Assembly: GCF_900604385.1 (NCBI RefSeq)
Contig: NZ_LR027382.1
Coordinates: 2,643,001-2,707,000 of the forward strand
Length of the DNA: 64,000 nt
Direction of reading: 5' to 3'
Source of the DNA: Alistipes megaguti
GTDB taxonomy: Bacteria; Bacteroidota; Bacteroidia; Bacteroidales; Rikenellaceae
A program made the translations under genes and the position numbers. Below the pieces are notes generated by a model that saw only the letters and a list, made by a program, of their open reading frames with translations, did not search any database and was not told where the DNA came from. Shown here piece after piece: positions 1-8,456 of the stretch; the stretch's first letter is position 1; each line of letters begins with the position of its first letter.

Positions 1-604
1 AGCGCATCTGTTCCGCCTGAAGCTCCTCCAGCTCCTCGCGGGCCTCCCGCTGCTGCTTCTCCGAGACCCATCGTTCGCCGAAGCTGGCGATAAAACGCTT
101 CTTGCCGGCGATCTCCCTTGCGGTATCGGCGGCGCGCCCGCAGAGGATGTGCAGAGCATTGTCGCCGTAGCTGTTCGCGGAGTCGAGTCGCTGTCCGGAG
201 TCGATCAGCACGGCGGCCATCGCGTGGTGCCGGTTTTGTACGGCCTCGATCAGCGCCGTTGTGCCACGGGCCGAACGCGGAAGGTTCGCGCCGCGATCCA
301 GCAGCAGCCGAGCCGCCGTGGCAATCTGTTCTTCCTGTGTAGCCACCCTGCTGCGGCGCGAGGCCAGGCGGAAGAGCGGCGTGTGCCCCTCCGTGTCGCG
401 GTCGTTTACCTCGGCCCCGCGGTCGAGCAGCGAAGCGATGGCCTCGCAGTCGGCAAATTCCGCCGCGATATGCAGCGATGTGCGGCCGTAGTTGTCCTCG
501 TCGCGTGCGTCGATCGGAATTTTCATGAGAAGTTCGTGTCGGTGCGCCTCCTTCGCTGGAGCGGGATAGCAATAAAGGTCATAGAGTTCCCGGAGCGGTG
601 TCAT
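1..604 (-). CDS. Ankyrin-repeat protein, C-terminus off the left edge
   Basis: The reading frame is open from the ATG at 604 to the left edge, so the C-terminus is missing. After about 25 residues it shows ankyrin-type repeats: YGRTSLHIAAEFADCEAIAS, then TEGHTPLFRLAS, then GTTALIEAVQNRHHAMAAVL, then YGDNALHILCG, each followed by the usual LLDRGA-type turn. The last visible part is a Glu/Gln/Arg-rich helix. There is no signal peptide, so it is probably cytoplasmic. Its ATG overlaps the stop of the upstream gene by four bases (ATGA), which indicates translational coupling. Ankyrin repeats bind other proteins; the partner is unknown. It is the last visible gene of a four-gene run behind the TetR regulator. 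Confidence 0.8.
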   Translation of the reverse strand, partial: MTPLRELYDLYCYPAPAKEAHRHELLMKIPIDARDEDNYGRTSLHIAAEFADCEAIASLLDRGAEVNDRDTEGHTPLFRLASRRSRVATQEEQIATAARLLLDRGANLPRSARGTTALIEAVQNRHHAMAAVLIDSGQRLDSANSYGDNALHILCGRAADTAREIAGKKRFIASFGERWVSEKQQREAREELEELQAEQMR

Positions 605-1131
605 CGGTCAATCGTTTTGAGCAGGTTTTCAAGGTGTTTGTATCGGTGTCCGAGGCGGGCGGCAATCGTGCGCACCTCCTCGCAGCGGCCCAGCCGGAAG
701 GCAGCCTCGGCCCGCAGGCGGAGGATCAGCGTGAGAGCATCGTCGCGTGGCGTCTCGGACAACAGCGGAGAGCGTGGCAATTCGTTGTCGGCATCCCAGC
801 GGCGGAAGGCTTCGGGAAGCAGCCGCCGCGGCATGGACGGGACTCCCGGGCAGGAGCCTTCGCCCGGCTTATCATCGAGCAGCCGTTCGGCCTCTGTGAG
901 CAGCCGGTAGCCCTCCTCATACCATCCCACATGGAAACAGCACAGAGCCTGGTTGTAGCGTGTCGGGGCATCTTCCCGAGCCGAGCGTACGAAGCAGTCG
1001 TAGGCCTGTGGCCACGCTTCGCAGCAGATGTAGGTGATTCCGGCCGCAAAGAGTCGTCCGGAGTCCGCTCCCGTAGTCGGCGGGGCGCCGCCCATCCATC
1101 CCATCTTCTCTCCGCTAATCGTCGATGGCAA
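601..1131 (-). CDS. Hypothetical protein with TPR-like helical repeats
   Basis: A 176-residue protein without signal peptide or membrane helix. Residues about 32-85 read like paired TPR helices (AYDCFVRSAREDAPTRYNQA, then CFHVGWYEEGYRLLTEAERL), and a similar helix-rich block closes the protein. The family is not recognised. The ATG at 1131 overlaps the end of the upstream lipoprotein gene by 17 bases; the in-frame ATG at 1104 would give a non-overlapping start and is also possible. It overlaps the ankyrin gene downstream by four bases. A scaffold or protein-interaction role is inferred only from the TPR-like pattern and the ankyrin neighbour. Confidence 0.65.
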   Translation of the reverse strand: MPSTISGEKMGWMGGAPPTTGADSGRLFAAGITYICCEAWPQAYDCFVRSAREDAPTRYNQALCCFHVGWYEEGYRLLTEAERLLDDKPGEGSCPGVPSMPRRLLPEAFRRWDADNELPRSPLLSETPRDDALTLILRLRAEAAFRLGRCEEVRTIAARLGHRYKHLENLLKTIDR

Positions 1132-1801
1132 CCTCGCCCGCAGCGTCGGCTGTGAAGGCGACCGTGTAATAGTTCGTCACGGTGAAGCGTCCCTGATATT
1201 CGGGCGACTCGCTCTCATCGACGTAGTTCAGTTCGAATTGCACCTGCATCTGTTCCGACTCCGCACGGTACTCTTCGCTGCGGTTCCAGCGGTCGACGTT
1301 GCTCAACGACACCGGCCAGACGCGGAACCGGAACATCCCGGCCGACTTCAACGTCAGCTTCTTGCCCTCCTCATCGGACATAACCAGAGAGTCTGCCTTT
1401 TCTCCGATTTTCTGGAGATAGTCAAAGTCGATGTCATCGAGGTTGAGTGGCGTCGAGCATGCGTAGGAATAGTTTGGGCGGTCGTCCTTTTCCGGGCCGT
1501 CTGTCGTGAACTTTCCGTTGGTGAGTTGGAACGAAAGATAGTAGTCGTTGTTGTCGGCATCGAGGTAGTAAACGTCGATATGTGTGAGGATGTTCTCCAG
1601 TTGGCGGTCGCGGTTGTCCTCGCGCCACTCCACCGTGTAAATCTTGTATTTCGTAGTGTCTACATGCTCTGCGACGAGCTCCCGGATTTTGGCAAGCCCC
1701 TCGGCGGAGGCCATCGGATAGGTCTCGCCCGACCCGCAGCCGGTCAGAGTCAGCGATGCCATGCCCGCTGCACAGATCCATTTGGTGATGATTGCATTCA
1801 T
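1115..1801 (-). CDS. Putative lipoprotein, unknown function
   Basis: The ATG at 1801 is preferred over an upstream in-frame ATG because it places a lipoprotein signal at the N-terminus: basic start, hydrophobic core, then lipobox LTGC at about residue 23. The mature part of about 205 residues is acidic and rich in Asp, Tyr and Asn, with no recognised domain. It includes a stretch such as IDVYYLDADNNDYYLSF typical of beta-rich secreted Bacteroidota proteins. It lies 26 bases after the two-helix membrane protein gene and overlaps the TPR-like gene, so the genes are probably co-transcribed. The function is unknown. Confidence 0.7.
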   Translation of the reverse strand: MNAIITKWICAAGMASLTLTGCGSGETYPMASAEGLAKIRELVAEHVDTTKYKIYTVEWREDNRDRQLENILTHIDVYYLDADNNDYYLSFQLTNGKFTTDGPEKDDRPNYSYACSTPLNLDDIDFDYLQKIGEKADSLVMSDEEGKKLTLKSAGMFRFRVWPVSLSNVDRWNRSEEYRAESEQMQVQFELNYVDESESPEYQGRFTVTNYYTVAFTADAAGEVAIDD

Positions 1802-1827
1802 GAGATTCTGTTTTTGGATTATCCGAT

Positions 1828-2307
1828 TTATCCCAGCAGTGCACGAAAGGCCTCGAACTCCTCCTCGGAGTCGAAATAGCGAGTCTCGAAGATGATGTAG
1901 TTGTCCGGCGTCTTGACCTTGCACTGGTGCTCCTCCTCGTCGTCCTTTACGTACTCAATGTCCGAGGTGAGGAATGAGCGGTATTCGACCTTTCCCTTCT
2001 CTACTTCGGGATAGGTGACGCGTGTGCCGTCGACGGTGATCTTTCCTCCTGCGGCTTTCAGCGCCCGGGCATTTCGCATGCCCCGCCAGGTGAAGAAGAG
2101 CAGCAGCACGCCGCCCACAATCAGAATGGTCGAGAAGACTGTCGGCGAGAGAATCCGCAGGTGGCGGATACGAAGGCCGAAGGGAAAGAGGGCCGGAATG
2201 ACAATCATTCCTACACCAAAGGCCAGGTTTGACCATTGGTTCGTAAAGATGCTCGCGGGTGTGTAGTTGAAGCTCCTTTGGATGCGTTCGAAAGGTTTGT
2301 TTTCCAT
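1828..2307 (-). CDS. Small membrane protein with two transmembrane helices
   Basis: A 159-residue protein with two predicted membrane helices (about residues 28-45, LAFGVGMIVIPALFPFG, and about 55-75, VFSTILIVGGVLLLFFTW), followed by a soluble C-terminal part of about 80 residues. That part resembles a small beta domain (KITVDGTRVTYPEV, then NYIIFETRYF) of the kind seen in PH-like membrane-anchored proteins; this is a guess from pattern. It is the first gene after the palindrome and -7 element at 2341-2388, so it is the likely promoter-proximal gene of the run reaching the left edge. Confidence 0.7.
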   Translation of the reverse strand: MENKPFERIQRSFNYTPASIFTNQWSNLAFGVGMIVIPALFPFGLRIRHLRILSPTVFSTILIVGGVLLLFFTWRGMRNARALKAAGGKITVDGTRVTYPEVEKGKVEYRSFLTSDIEYVKDDEEEHQCKVKTPDNYIIFETRYFDSEEEFEAFRALLG

Positions 2308-2340
2308 AAAAGTTACCGGTTGGTCAGTTTTTCATGGAGA

Positions 2341-2348
2341 CAAAGATA
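2341..2348 (-). promoter_or_regulatory. Bacteroidota -7 element for the 2307-to-1 operon
   Basis: On the minus strand this reads TATCTTTG, matching TAnnTTTG, about 33 bases before the ATG at 2307. The expected -33 region falls inside the palindrome at 2361-2388. Confidence 0.65.
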
Positions 2349-2360
2349 GCATAAAAAAGC

Positions 2361-2388
2361 AAAAATATGACCAGATGGTCATATTTTT
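2361..2388. promoter_or_regulatory. Perfect 13-bp-arm palindrome, probable TetR operator
   Basis: The arms AAAAATATGACCA and TGGTCATATTTTT are perfect inverted repeats separated by GA. The core TGACCA-GA-TGGTCA looks like a TetR-family operator. It lies between the TetR gene and the downstream operon, directly over the expected -33 region of the promoter at 2341-2348, so binding would block that promoter. A two-base spacer makes a hairpin terminator less likely, but an end-of-tetR terminator role cannot be excluded. Confidence 0.65.
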
Positions 2389-2424
2389 TGCTTCGAATCG
2401 TGAAAAAAGCTGCTGAAAGCCAGC

Positions 2425-3045
2425 TCAGCGCCTCAGCAGCCCATATATATAGAGGAACCGCTTCCGGAGAATTTCGACATCGAGACCGTCGGAGAAGGAC
2501 ATCTGGTACGAGAGTCCGATAAAAACCTGCCGGAACAGAGCAGCGGCCTCTTCAATATCTGTATCGGCTCGCAGTTCGCCCCGCTCGACACTCCGGCTGA
2601 TGACGTTGCACCAGAGCCGGAACTCCTTTTCCATCCATTCGTGGAGTTTGCGCTTGCCGTCGGGATAGTAGAAGAGCACCTGCTGGAAGAGGTGAAAGTA
2701 ACCGGCATTGGCCAACTTTCCGGGCATCTTCTCGCGTTGGATATTGCCCAGTCGCACAATCTCGGCCATGGTACGCTCCACGCCCTCGACGTATTTGTCG
2801 ATGAAGTCGCGCAGCGACCCGTCCGACGGTTCGAATTTGTTTTCCGGGTCCTGGACGTGGAAGAGATAGCGGTCGGCCACGGCGATGAAGAGGTCGAGTT
2901 TGGTGGGATAATAGTTGAAGATCCCGGTTTTGGTCAGCCCGACGCTGTGGGCGATCATTTGCAGGCTGACTCCCTCGTAATTCTTCGACATAAAGAGTTG
3001 CAGGGCATTTTGCAGAATCTCTTCCCGATTGGTTTTCATGGCCAT
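2425..3045 (-). CDS. TetR/AcrR-family transcriptional regulator
   Basis: A 206-residue protein, the usual TetR length. Residues about 6-50 form the DNA-binding helix-turn-helix: NREEILQNALQLFMSKNYEG, then SLQMIAHSVGLTKTGIFNYY, with the typical FNYYPTKLDLF end. The rest is an all-helical ligand-binding and dimerisation domain; the ligand is not predictable. It lies upstream of a four-gene operon of unknown function, with a perfect palindrome between them, so local repression is the likely role. A second ATG two codons in is an equally good start. Its own -7 element is at 3060-3067. Confidence 0.9.
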   Translation of the reverse strand: MAMKTNREEILQNALQLFMSKNYEGVSLQMIAHSVGLTKTGIFNYYPTKLDLFIAVADRYLFHVQDPENKFEPSDGSLRDFIDKYVEGVERTMAEIVRLGNIQREKMPGKLANAGYFHLFQQVLFYYPDGKRKLHEWMEKEFRLWCNVISRSVERGELRADTDIEEAAALFRQVFIGLSYQMSFSDGLDVEILRKRFLYIYGLLRR

Positions 3046-3059
3046 TTGTTTTTCGATCT

Positions 3060-3067
3060 CAAAGATA
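3060..3067 (-). promoter_or_regulatory. -7 element of the TetR gene
   Basis: TATCTTTG on the minus strand, matching TAnnTTTG, 14 bases upstream of the ATG at 3045. It implies a leader of about 10 bases. No clear -33 TTTG was seen. Confidence 0.55.
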
Positions 3068-3168
3068 CGTGCTAATTCGGGGAAAAACGAAGATCTCGCA
3101 GATTTTTATGAGACAATTTCGAAAAACTCGCCCGGATCGACATTTCCCGGCTCATGAATATGGTGTTT

Positions 3169-3177
3169 CCCCCCCCC
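3169..3177. repeat. C9 homopolymer run
   Basis: Nine consecutive C in non-coding DNA, about 100 bases upstream of the TetR -7 element. Long C or G runs can change length by slippage. Chance occurrence in GC-rich DNA is possible. Confidence 0.9.
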
Positions 3178-3308
3178 TGGCTCCGACCCTCTTTTCGGCG
3201 ACGCCTCACCCTTCATCAGCACTTACAGATCGTTGTCATCCCGGTTTTTTATAATTCCGGTGCCGGGAGATCCCGCAGCAGTCTGCCTCTTCGGTCCGAT
3301 AAAAATCT

Positions 3309-3343
3309 CAGGGGCCGCATCGCCGTGTGCGATGCAGCCCCTG
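3309..3343 (-). terminator. Rho-independent terminator of the SusC-to-metalloprotease operon
   Basis: The stem CAGGGGC, then GCATCGC, loop CGTGT, then GCGATGC and GCCCCTG, forms 14 base pairs with one internal mismatch. On the minus strand it is followed by GATTTTTAT. It starts 24 bases after the metalloprotease stop. Confidence 0.85.
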
Positions 3344-3366
3344 AATGAAAAGCCGGATGGTGGAAA

Positions 3367-5949
3367 TCAGTTGCCGTGTTCCATCTTCTGTTTCATCATG
3401 AACAGTAGACTCTGGTAGTGGGCACGGGTCGATGCATCGCCCGTATTCTGTACCTGCTTGAGCAACGTGTAGGTATCCATCATCTTCTTGTAGAAGATCG
3501 GATTCTTCATGGCCTTGGTCTCCGCCATGACGTTCAGTTCATAGGTGATCCCCTTGTCGGTCATCACCACCTGACCCGGATCGGTTACGAGCTGCTTGGA
3601 GATTTCGCTATCCCCGATTCCTGCAAATGAATCCGGCATCCCTCCGTTTTGTTTCAGCAGTCCGTTCGAATCCAGAATCTTCTCCACATAGGCCCGCTGG
3701 AAGGTCCGGTCTGCCGGCGTCAGTTTCTGACGGCGAAGGGTCCGTTTCCAGATTCGGTTGTAGAGATCATCCATGAACTCGGAATAGGTGTAGGCATTCT
3801 CCGGATCGAGCTGTTCGAAGAGCAGCAGGCTCGAAGAGATATTCATGAAGAACATCCGGTAAACCATGACATCCTGAAGCGTTGCGGCCGAGTAGTACGG
3901 TCCCGTGAATTTGGTGACCGAAGGATCGAACGCCCATTCGGGCAGCTCCTCCAGCGTCGTGAAGATGAAATCCAGAGCCGCCTTCTGCTCCTCTTTCGGG
4001 GCGAAATGCAGAACGGGTTGCCCGCCGTCGTTGCGTACCGGCATCTCGCTGTAGATGCCGCCCAGCGAAACGGAGACGTGCATCAGATAACGCTGCATCT
4101 GCTGCCAAACCTGCTTGTAGGTCTCGAACAGACGGGTGTAGTCCGGATCCTTCTCCTTGGTCCACTCGTTCAGGTTCTTCATGATGATCTTCAGGTTCTT
4201 GATGCCGTATTCCGAGGCCTTGACGGAGTTGTCTCCCAGGTCCTCGGCCTTGCAGGCCGGGTCATATTCGTTGATGAAGGGCTGGGGTCCGAACTTGTAC
4301 ATCGGGTCCCCGGCCTTCTCCCGGATCCAGAGGTCGAGCGTCTCGCGCTCGTCTTCGGGGGTTGCGGCGTCGAAGATCGGCTTGTAGCCCCACTTGATCG
4401 CATAGATGTCGTAGACTCCCAGATCGGGCGGCGTCAGGCATACACCGCGCTCCTTGTCGCCCGGCTGGGCCACGTAGTTGTAACGGGTGTAGTCCATGAT
4501 GGAGGGCGTTGTTCCGTATTTCTGGGTGAACGAGGGCGAACGCAGCGAATCAACCGGGAAGGCGTGCGAGGCTCCGAAGTTGTGGGCCAGACCCAGCGTA
4601 TGCCCGATTTCGTGGGCCGCTACGTAACGCAGCGAACCGCCCATCAGCTCGTCCGAGAAGACGGCCTTGCGCACATCCGGATCCACGGCGCCCGTCTGGA
4701 CAAAACGCCAGTCGTGCAGCAGCCGCACGATGTTCGAATAGAAGAGCACGTCACCCTGGATGATCTCTCCCGAACGGGGGTCGATCCACGAGGGTCCCAT
4801 CGAGTTCTGGGTCGGCGTGGTGATCATGCGGTAGCAGCTGTAGCGGATGTCGTCCGGATCGAAGTCGGGATCATCGGTCGGATAATCGCGTGCGACGATG
4901 GCATTCTTGAAGCCGATCGCCTCGAAAGCCTTCTGCCAGTCCTCGATTCCCAGTTTGATGTATTTGCGCCACTTCTCGGGGATGGCCGGATCCACGTAGT
5001 AGACGATCGGCTTGGCCGGTTCGACCAGTTCGCCCCGCTTGTATCGCTCCAGATCCTCGGGTTTGGGCTGGATATTCCAGCGGTTGATGATTTCGTACTC
5101 CTTGATGCCGTCTTCCTCCTCCGTGTAGCGGTTCCGTCTCTCGGCAAAGTAGCCGACACGCGGGTCGTAGTACCGGGGCCGCATCGGCGTCTCGGGCAGC
5201 ATGATGATGTTACGCGTCAGCGTGGCCGTGAAGGCGCCGTCGGCATTGTAGGTGAGCTGGCTCTTGATGTTGATGTTCTGCGGGAAGGTCTTCACCCCGA
5301 TGATCGACGATTTCGAGGAGGAGAGTGAGCCCGTCAGCGGCTTCTTGCGCATCAGCACGTCCCAGATGTTCGACTCCCGGAAAGGACTCAACTCGGGAAC
5401 ATCGCCCACGAACAGATCCGTGATGTCGATCACATACGCCGTCGAGTCGGGATTCATGGCTTCGATCTTGTATGCGTTCCAGATCGGGTCGATGTAGTTC
5501 CTCACGAAGGCCTGGTACATGTTCGACGTCGTATCGCATTCGGTCGTCGTCCGCTTCTTGTGGATGTAGACATTCTTCTCGTCGGCCGAGAAGGTGATGT
5601 GGATCGGGCTCCGGGGCATCTGTCCGGCCGCGATGTCCTTGTTGTTGCTGATGCTGCTTACGCGCGAAGCCAGCAGGTAGTCGCGATGGAGGATGTTCTT
5701 CGGAATCTCGAAATAGTACTTGTCCTTCACCACATGGACATTGAACATGCCCTTGTAGGTTTTGGCATCCTTGAGCAGTTTCTCGTAGGCTTTCTTCCCT
5801 TTGTTCTCGGTCGAGTCGCTTTTTTCGGCGGCCAGCTGTTCCTTGGCTGCTTTTTTCTTCTTCGATTTGAAGAGACCGGCCCGAGCCTCAGCGGGACCCG
5901 CTGCACAGATCAGCAGAGCGATCAGGGCAACATGGAGTAGTTTGTGCAT
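3367..5949 (-). CDS. Secreted zinc-dependent metalloprotease (DUF5117/DUF5118 type)
   Basis: An 860-residue exported protein with a signal peptide ending near AEARA (about residue 23) and then a Lys-rich stretch. The region around residues 70-300 fits the DUF5117/DUF5118 N-terminal module, and residues about 300-640 fit the catalytic part. The zinc site AAHEIGHTLGLAHNFG is seen near residues 445-460: HExxH plus a third His in the metzincin spacing. The family is a common, little-characterised Bacteroidota periplasmic or surface protease; substrates are not known. It is the last gene of the SusC/SusD operon, 33 bases after the preceding stop, and is followed by a strong terminator. Peptide digestion for uptake is inferred from that context. 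Confidence 0.88.
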   Translation of the reverse strand: MHKLLHVALIALLICAAGPAEARAGLFKSKKKKAAKEQLAAEKSDSTENKGKKAYEKLLKDAKTYKGMFNVHVVKDKYYFEIPKNILHRDYLLASRVSSISNNKDIAAGQMPRSPIHITFSADEKNVYIHKKRTTTECDTTSNMYQAFVRNYIDPIWNAYKIEAMNPDSTAYVIDITDLFVGDVPELSPFRESNIWDVLMRKKPLTGSLSSSKSSIIGVKTFPQNINIKSQLTYNADGAFTATLTRNIIMLPETPMRPRYYDPRVGYFAERRNRYTEEEDGIKEYEIINRWNIQPKPEDLERYKRGELVEPAKPIVYYVDPAIPEKWRKYIKLGIEDWQKAFEAIGFKNAIVARDYPTDDPDFDPDDIRYSCYRMITTPTQNSMGPSWIDPRSGEIIQGDVLFYSNIVRLLHDWRFVQTGAVDPDVRKAVFSDELMGGSLRYVAAHEIGHTLGLAHNFGASHAFPVDSLRSPSFTQKYGTTPSIMDYTRYNYVAQPGDKERGVCLTPPDLGVYDIYAIKWGYKPIFDAATPEDERETLDLWIREKAGDPMYKFGPQPFINEYDPACKAEDLGDNSVKASEYGIKNLKIIMKNLNEWTKEKDPDYTRLFETYKQVWQQMQRYLMHVSVSLGGIYSEMPVRNDGGQPVLHFAPKEEQKAALDFIFTTLEELPEWAFDPSVTKFTGPYYSAATLQDVMVYRMFFMNISSSLLLFEQLDPENAYTYSEFMDDLYNRIWKRTLRRQKLTPADRTFQRAYVEKILDSNGLLKQNGGMPDSFAGIGDSEISKQLVTDPGQVVMTDKGITYELNVMAETKAMKNPIFYKKMMDTYTLLKQVQNTGDASTRAHYQSLLFMMKQKMEHGN

Positions 5950-5982
5950 GGTATTCTTGGTGTTAAAAATGGTTTTAGGCCT

Positions 5983-6948
5983 TTATTGCATGATCAGCGA
6001 AAGATCGCATCCGGCATCTTCGAGCGCCTTCTTCAGGATCTCGTATTTCTGCTGGATCCGTTCGTAGGTCTGGCACAGGGTCTCGATCTCGCTGCTCGAT
6101 TTGGCGAAGATGAAGTTGGTCCACTGCGACAGATCCTCCGTCGCATTCGGGGTCGTGTAGTAGTATCCGTCGTAATTGGGATAATCCGGATTTTCGGTTA
6201 TGTTGAAATCCACCACATCGACAAATCCCAGTTTGTACCAGTCGGCAGGCTCCGGCACTTTATAGTTAGGATTCGGGATGTCGTATTCGAAAGTATCCCA
6301 GTTAAACTCAAATTTGGAATCGCTGACGTATTTCCCGTAATCTCCTTCGCTGCCGCTCTCGCCGCCGCTCACCTGGTAGAACTCCTCGGGAACGGAGAAC
6401 ATGTTGCGGACAGTGCCCATGTATGAGCTCCAGAAACAGGCGTTGATGGCGGCCTTGTAGGCTTTGGCCTGCTCGTCGCTGAGCGATCCGATGTTTTCGT
6501 CGATGTGCGAGATGGCGATCATGCCGGTGCTGGCGTAGGCGTCGACAGCGGCCGAACCTCCATGCGATTCATTGACGATGCTTTTGGCCATCACCAGCGT
6601 GAAGGGCATGTTCTGTTTCTTGAACTCGGCACTGTACAGATCCAGGAAATTCTTCTTGATGAAGGCAAGGCCGGCCTGAATCACCGCGGGATCCTGGGGC
6701 GGAGCCTCCAGGTTCAGCCGGTTCTTGTTGGTGAAGTTGTAGGCATAGTCGGCTTCCGTCGGGTTCGTGATGACGACGATGCCGAAATCGCGGTATGTTT
6801 CGTAGATGAAATGCTGGATCGGGTCGTTCGGATCGTCCTCAAGGTTGTATTTCGGCCCGATGGGGTCGACATGAAGGGCCTCCTCCTTTTCGCAGGAGCC
6901 GAGCAGGAGGGCCAATGCCGTACAGAATAATACTGCTATTTTTTTCAT
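5983..6948 (-). CDS. SusD-associated metallopeptidase-like lipoprotein lacking the zinc motif
   Basis: A 321-residue lipoprotein (lipobox LGSC at about residue 19). Length, position right after SusD, and segments such as FIKKNFLDLYSAEFKKQNMP resemble the SusD-linked zinc-binding metallopeptidase lipoproteins (Peptidase_Mx1-like). Those carry an HExxH helix; here the corresponding helix near residues 165-180 reads NACFWSSYMGTV, and no HExxH occurs anywhere. If the family call is right, this copy is probably non-catalytic and may act as a surface binding subunit. It lies 19 bases after the SusD stop in the same operon. The family assignment is from pattern only. Confidence 0.6.
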   Translation of the reverse strand: MKKIAVLFCTALALLLGSCEKEEALHVDPIGPKYNLEDDPNDPIQHFIYETYRDFGIVVITNPTEADYAYNFTNKNRLNLEAPPQDPAVIQAGLAFIKKNFLDLYSAEFKKQNMPFTLVMAKSIVNESHGGSAAVDAYASTGMIAISHIDENIGSLSDEQAKAYKAAINACFWSSYMGTVRNMFSVPEEFYQVSGGESGSEGDYGKYVSDSKFEFNWDTFEYDIPNPNYKVPEPADWYKLGFVDVVDFNITENPDYPNYDGYYYTTPNATEDLSQWTNFIFAKSSSEIETLCQTYERIQQKYEILKKALEDAGCDLSLIMQ

Positions 6949-6967
6949 GGTCGTTTCGTGTTTGAGA

Positions 6968-8443
6968 TTATTGCGGATTGTTTTCCGGCCGGATGATGTT
7001 CTCGATCACCAGGTTCTTGTCCAACTCCGATTTGGGAATCGGCAGCGTATAGGAGATGCTGCCCTCTTCCAGAACGTACGTTTGACCCGAGGTCGGATTG
7101 TTGATGTCGGTATACAGGTGTTCGATGCGCGGGCAGCCCCAGCGGCGGAGGTCGAACCAGCGGAAGCCTTCAAAGGCCAGCTCCATGCGGCGCTCATTCC
7201 GCACAAGGGTGATGACCTGCTCCTTCTGCTGATTGGCGGCCAGTTCGTAGTCCGACGTGAATCGCTTCTCACGCAGGGCGTTCAGGTCGGCAATGGCCTT
7301 GTCCAGCTGGCCGCTTTCGGCATAGGCTTCGGCTCGGTTCAGATAGGCTTCGGCCAGCCGGAATACCTGCGGATAGATGTTGTAGGATCCCGTATAGAAT
7401 TTGTAGGGGCATTGGTATTTCTTGGCTTTGTTCCAGCAGGTAACCTCCCGGTAGAAGTTATCCAGACGGAGGTCTCGTCCCTTCACCACGTCGCTGCCCT
7501 CTTCCTTTGTTCCCTTGGCGTAGAGGTCGGTCAGCCCCGGAGCGCTGGAATAGGCCGCTGCCCATCCGCTTTCGTATTTGATGTTGTTGTCCAGATCGTA
7601 GCCGCCGTAGGAGAAGAGCAGTTCGGGATTCACCCGGCTCAGGAAGGTCTTCTCTCCGGTGTTCTCGCTCTTCATGTCCATCAGTCTGGCCGTCGTGGAC
7701 ATCTCCACGGAGTCGGCATAGCGGATCGTGCGATCCCACTGCTTCTTGATCAGCGAAACCCGCGATGCCAGCAGGTAGGAGGTCGCCAGATTGGGACGGA
7801 AGATGCTCTTTTCGAGTCCGGCCTGTTTGAAGTGCTGGATCGAGGCATTGAGGTCCGATTCGATCTGGGAGTAGACGTCGGCCACCGACGAGCGGCGGAA
7901 CTGCTCGTCCTGAATGGTCGGGGCCAGGTTGATCGGTACACCCATGGCCTCTCCGGCAGTGGCCTCGTTGTAGGGCAGGCCATAGAGGTTGACCAGCATG
8001 TAGTAGCTCAGGGCGCGCAGGAAGTAGGCCTCGCCGTAGATGTCCTCCTTTTCGGCGTCGCTGCCTTCCATGTCGGGAACGGCATCAATGATGATGTTGG
8101 CGATCAGGACCTTGTGGTAATAGGTGTCCCAGGCCTTGTCGCTCTGCTGGGTGTTCAGTCGATCCAGCTCGGGGTTTTGCTGCCAGGTGTAGTAGCCCCA
8201 CATCTTTTCGCGCCAGTCGTTGGAGATGGGGCAGCCGTCGTCGACAATGTCGGCGACATCGTCGGTCATCAGCTCCAGATAGGGCGTCAGATCGGTTCCG
8301 TTTTTCAATCCTTCGCCATAGAGAAACTCCTTGTAGTCTTTGACGGATTTAGGCACCATCAGGTCCTGCGAGCTCTCCTCCATGAATTTGCTGCAGGACG
8401 AGAGCATTCCGATCAACGCGGTGAATAACACTATTTTTTTCAT
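6968..8443 (-). CDS. SusD/RagB family nutrient-binding lipoprotein
   Basis: A 491-residue lipoprotein with lipobox LSSC (about residue 17). It has the SusD layout: an N-terminal TPR-like helical region (YGEAYFLRALSYYMLVNLYG is the classic SusD signature) and a C-terminal part with FEGFRWFDLRRWG and a closing YTLPIPKSELDKN motif. SusD proteins cap the partner SusC barrel at the cell surface and capture substrate. It follows susC by 13 bases. Neighbouring proteases suggest peptides or glycopeptides rather than a polysaccharide, but no residue fixes the ligand. Confidence 0.95.
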   Translation of the reverse strand: MKKIVLFTALIGMLSSCSKFMEESSQDLMVPKSVKDYKEFLYGEGLKNGTDLTPYLELMTDDVADIVDDGCPISNDWREKMWGYYTWQQNPELDRLNTQQSDKAWDTYYHKVLIANIIIDAVPDMEGSDAEKEDIYGEAYFLRALSYYMLVNLYGLPYNEATAGEAMGVPINLAPTIQDEQFRRSSVADVYSQIESDLNASIQHFKQAGLEKSIFRPNLATSYLLASRVSLIKKQWDRTIRYADSVEMSTTARLMDMKSENTGEKTFLSRVNPELLFSYGGYDLDNNIKYESGWAAAYSSAPGLTDLYAKGTKEEGSDVVKGRDLRLDNFYREVTCWNKAKKYQCPYKFYTGSYNIYPQVFRLAEAYLNRAEAYAESGQLDKAIADLNALREKRFTSDYELAANQQKEQVITLVRNERRMELAFEGFRWFDLRRWGCPRIEHLYTDINNPTSGQTYVLEEGSISYTLPIPKSELDKNLVIENIIRPENNPQ

Positions 8444-8456
8444 CTTTCAGGTCGTC

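Larger units (their letters stand above)
3046..3366. other. Intergenic region between the TetR gene and the metalloprotease gene
   Basis: No coding sequence is supported. It holds the TetR -7 element at its left end, a nine-C run (3169-3177) in the middle and the metalloprotease operon terminator (3309-3343) at its right end. Confidence 0.7.
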
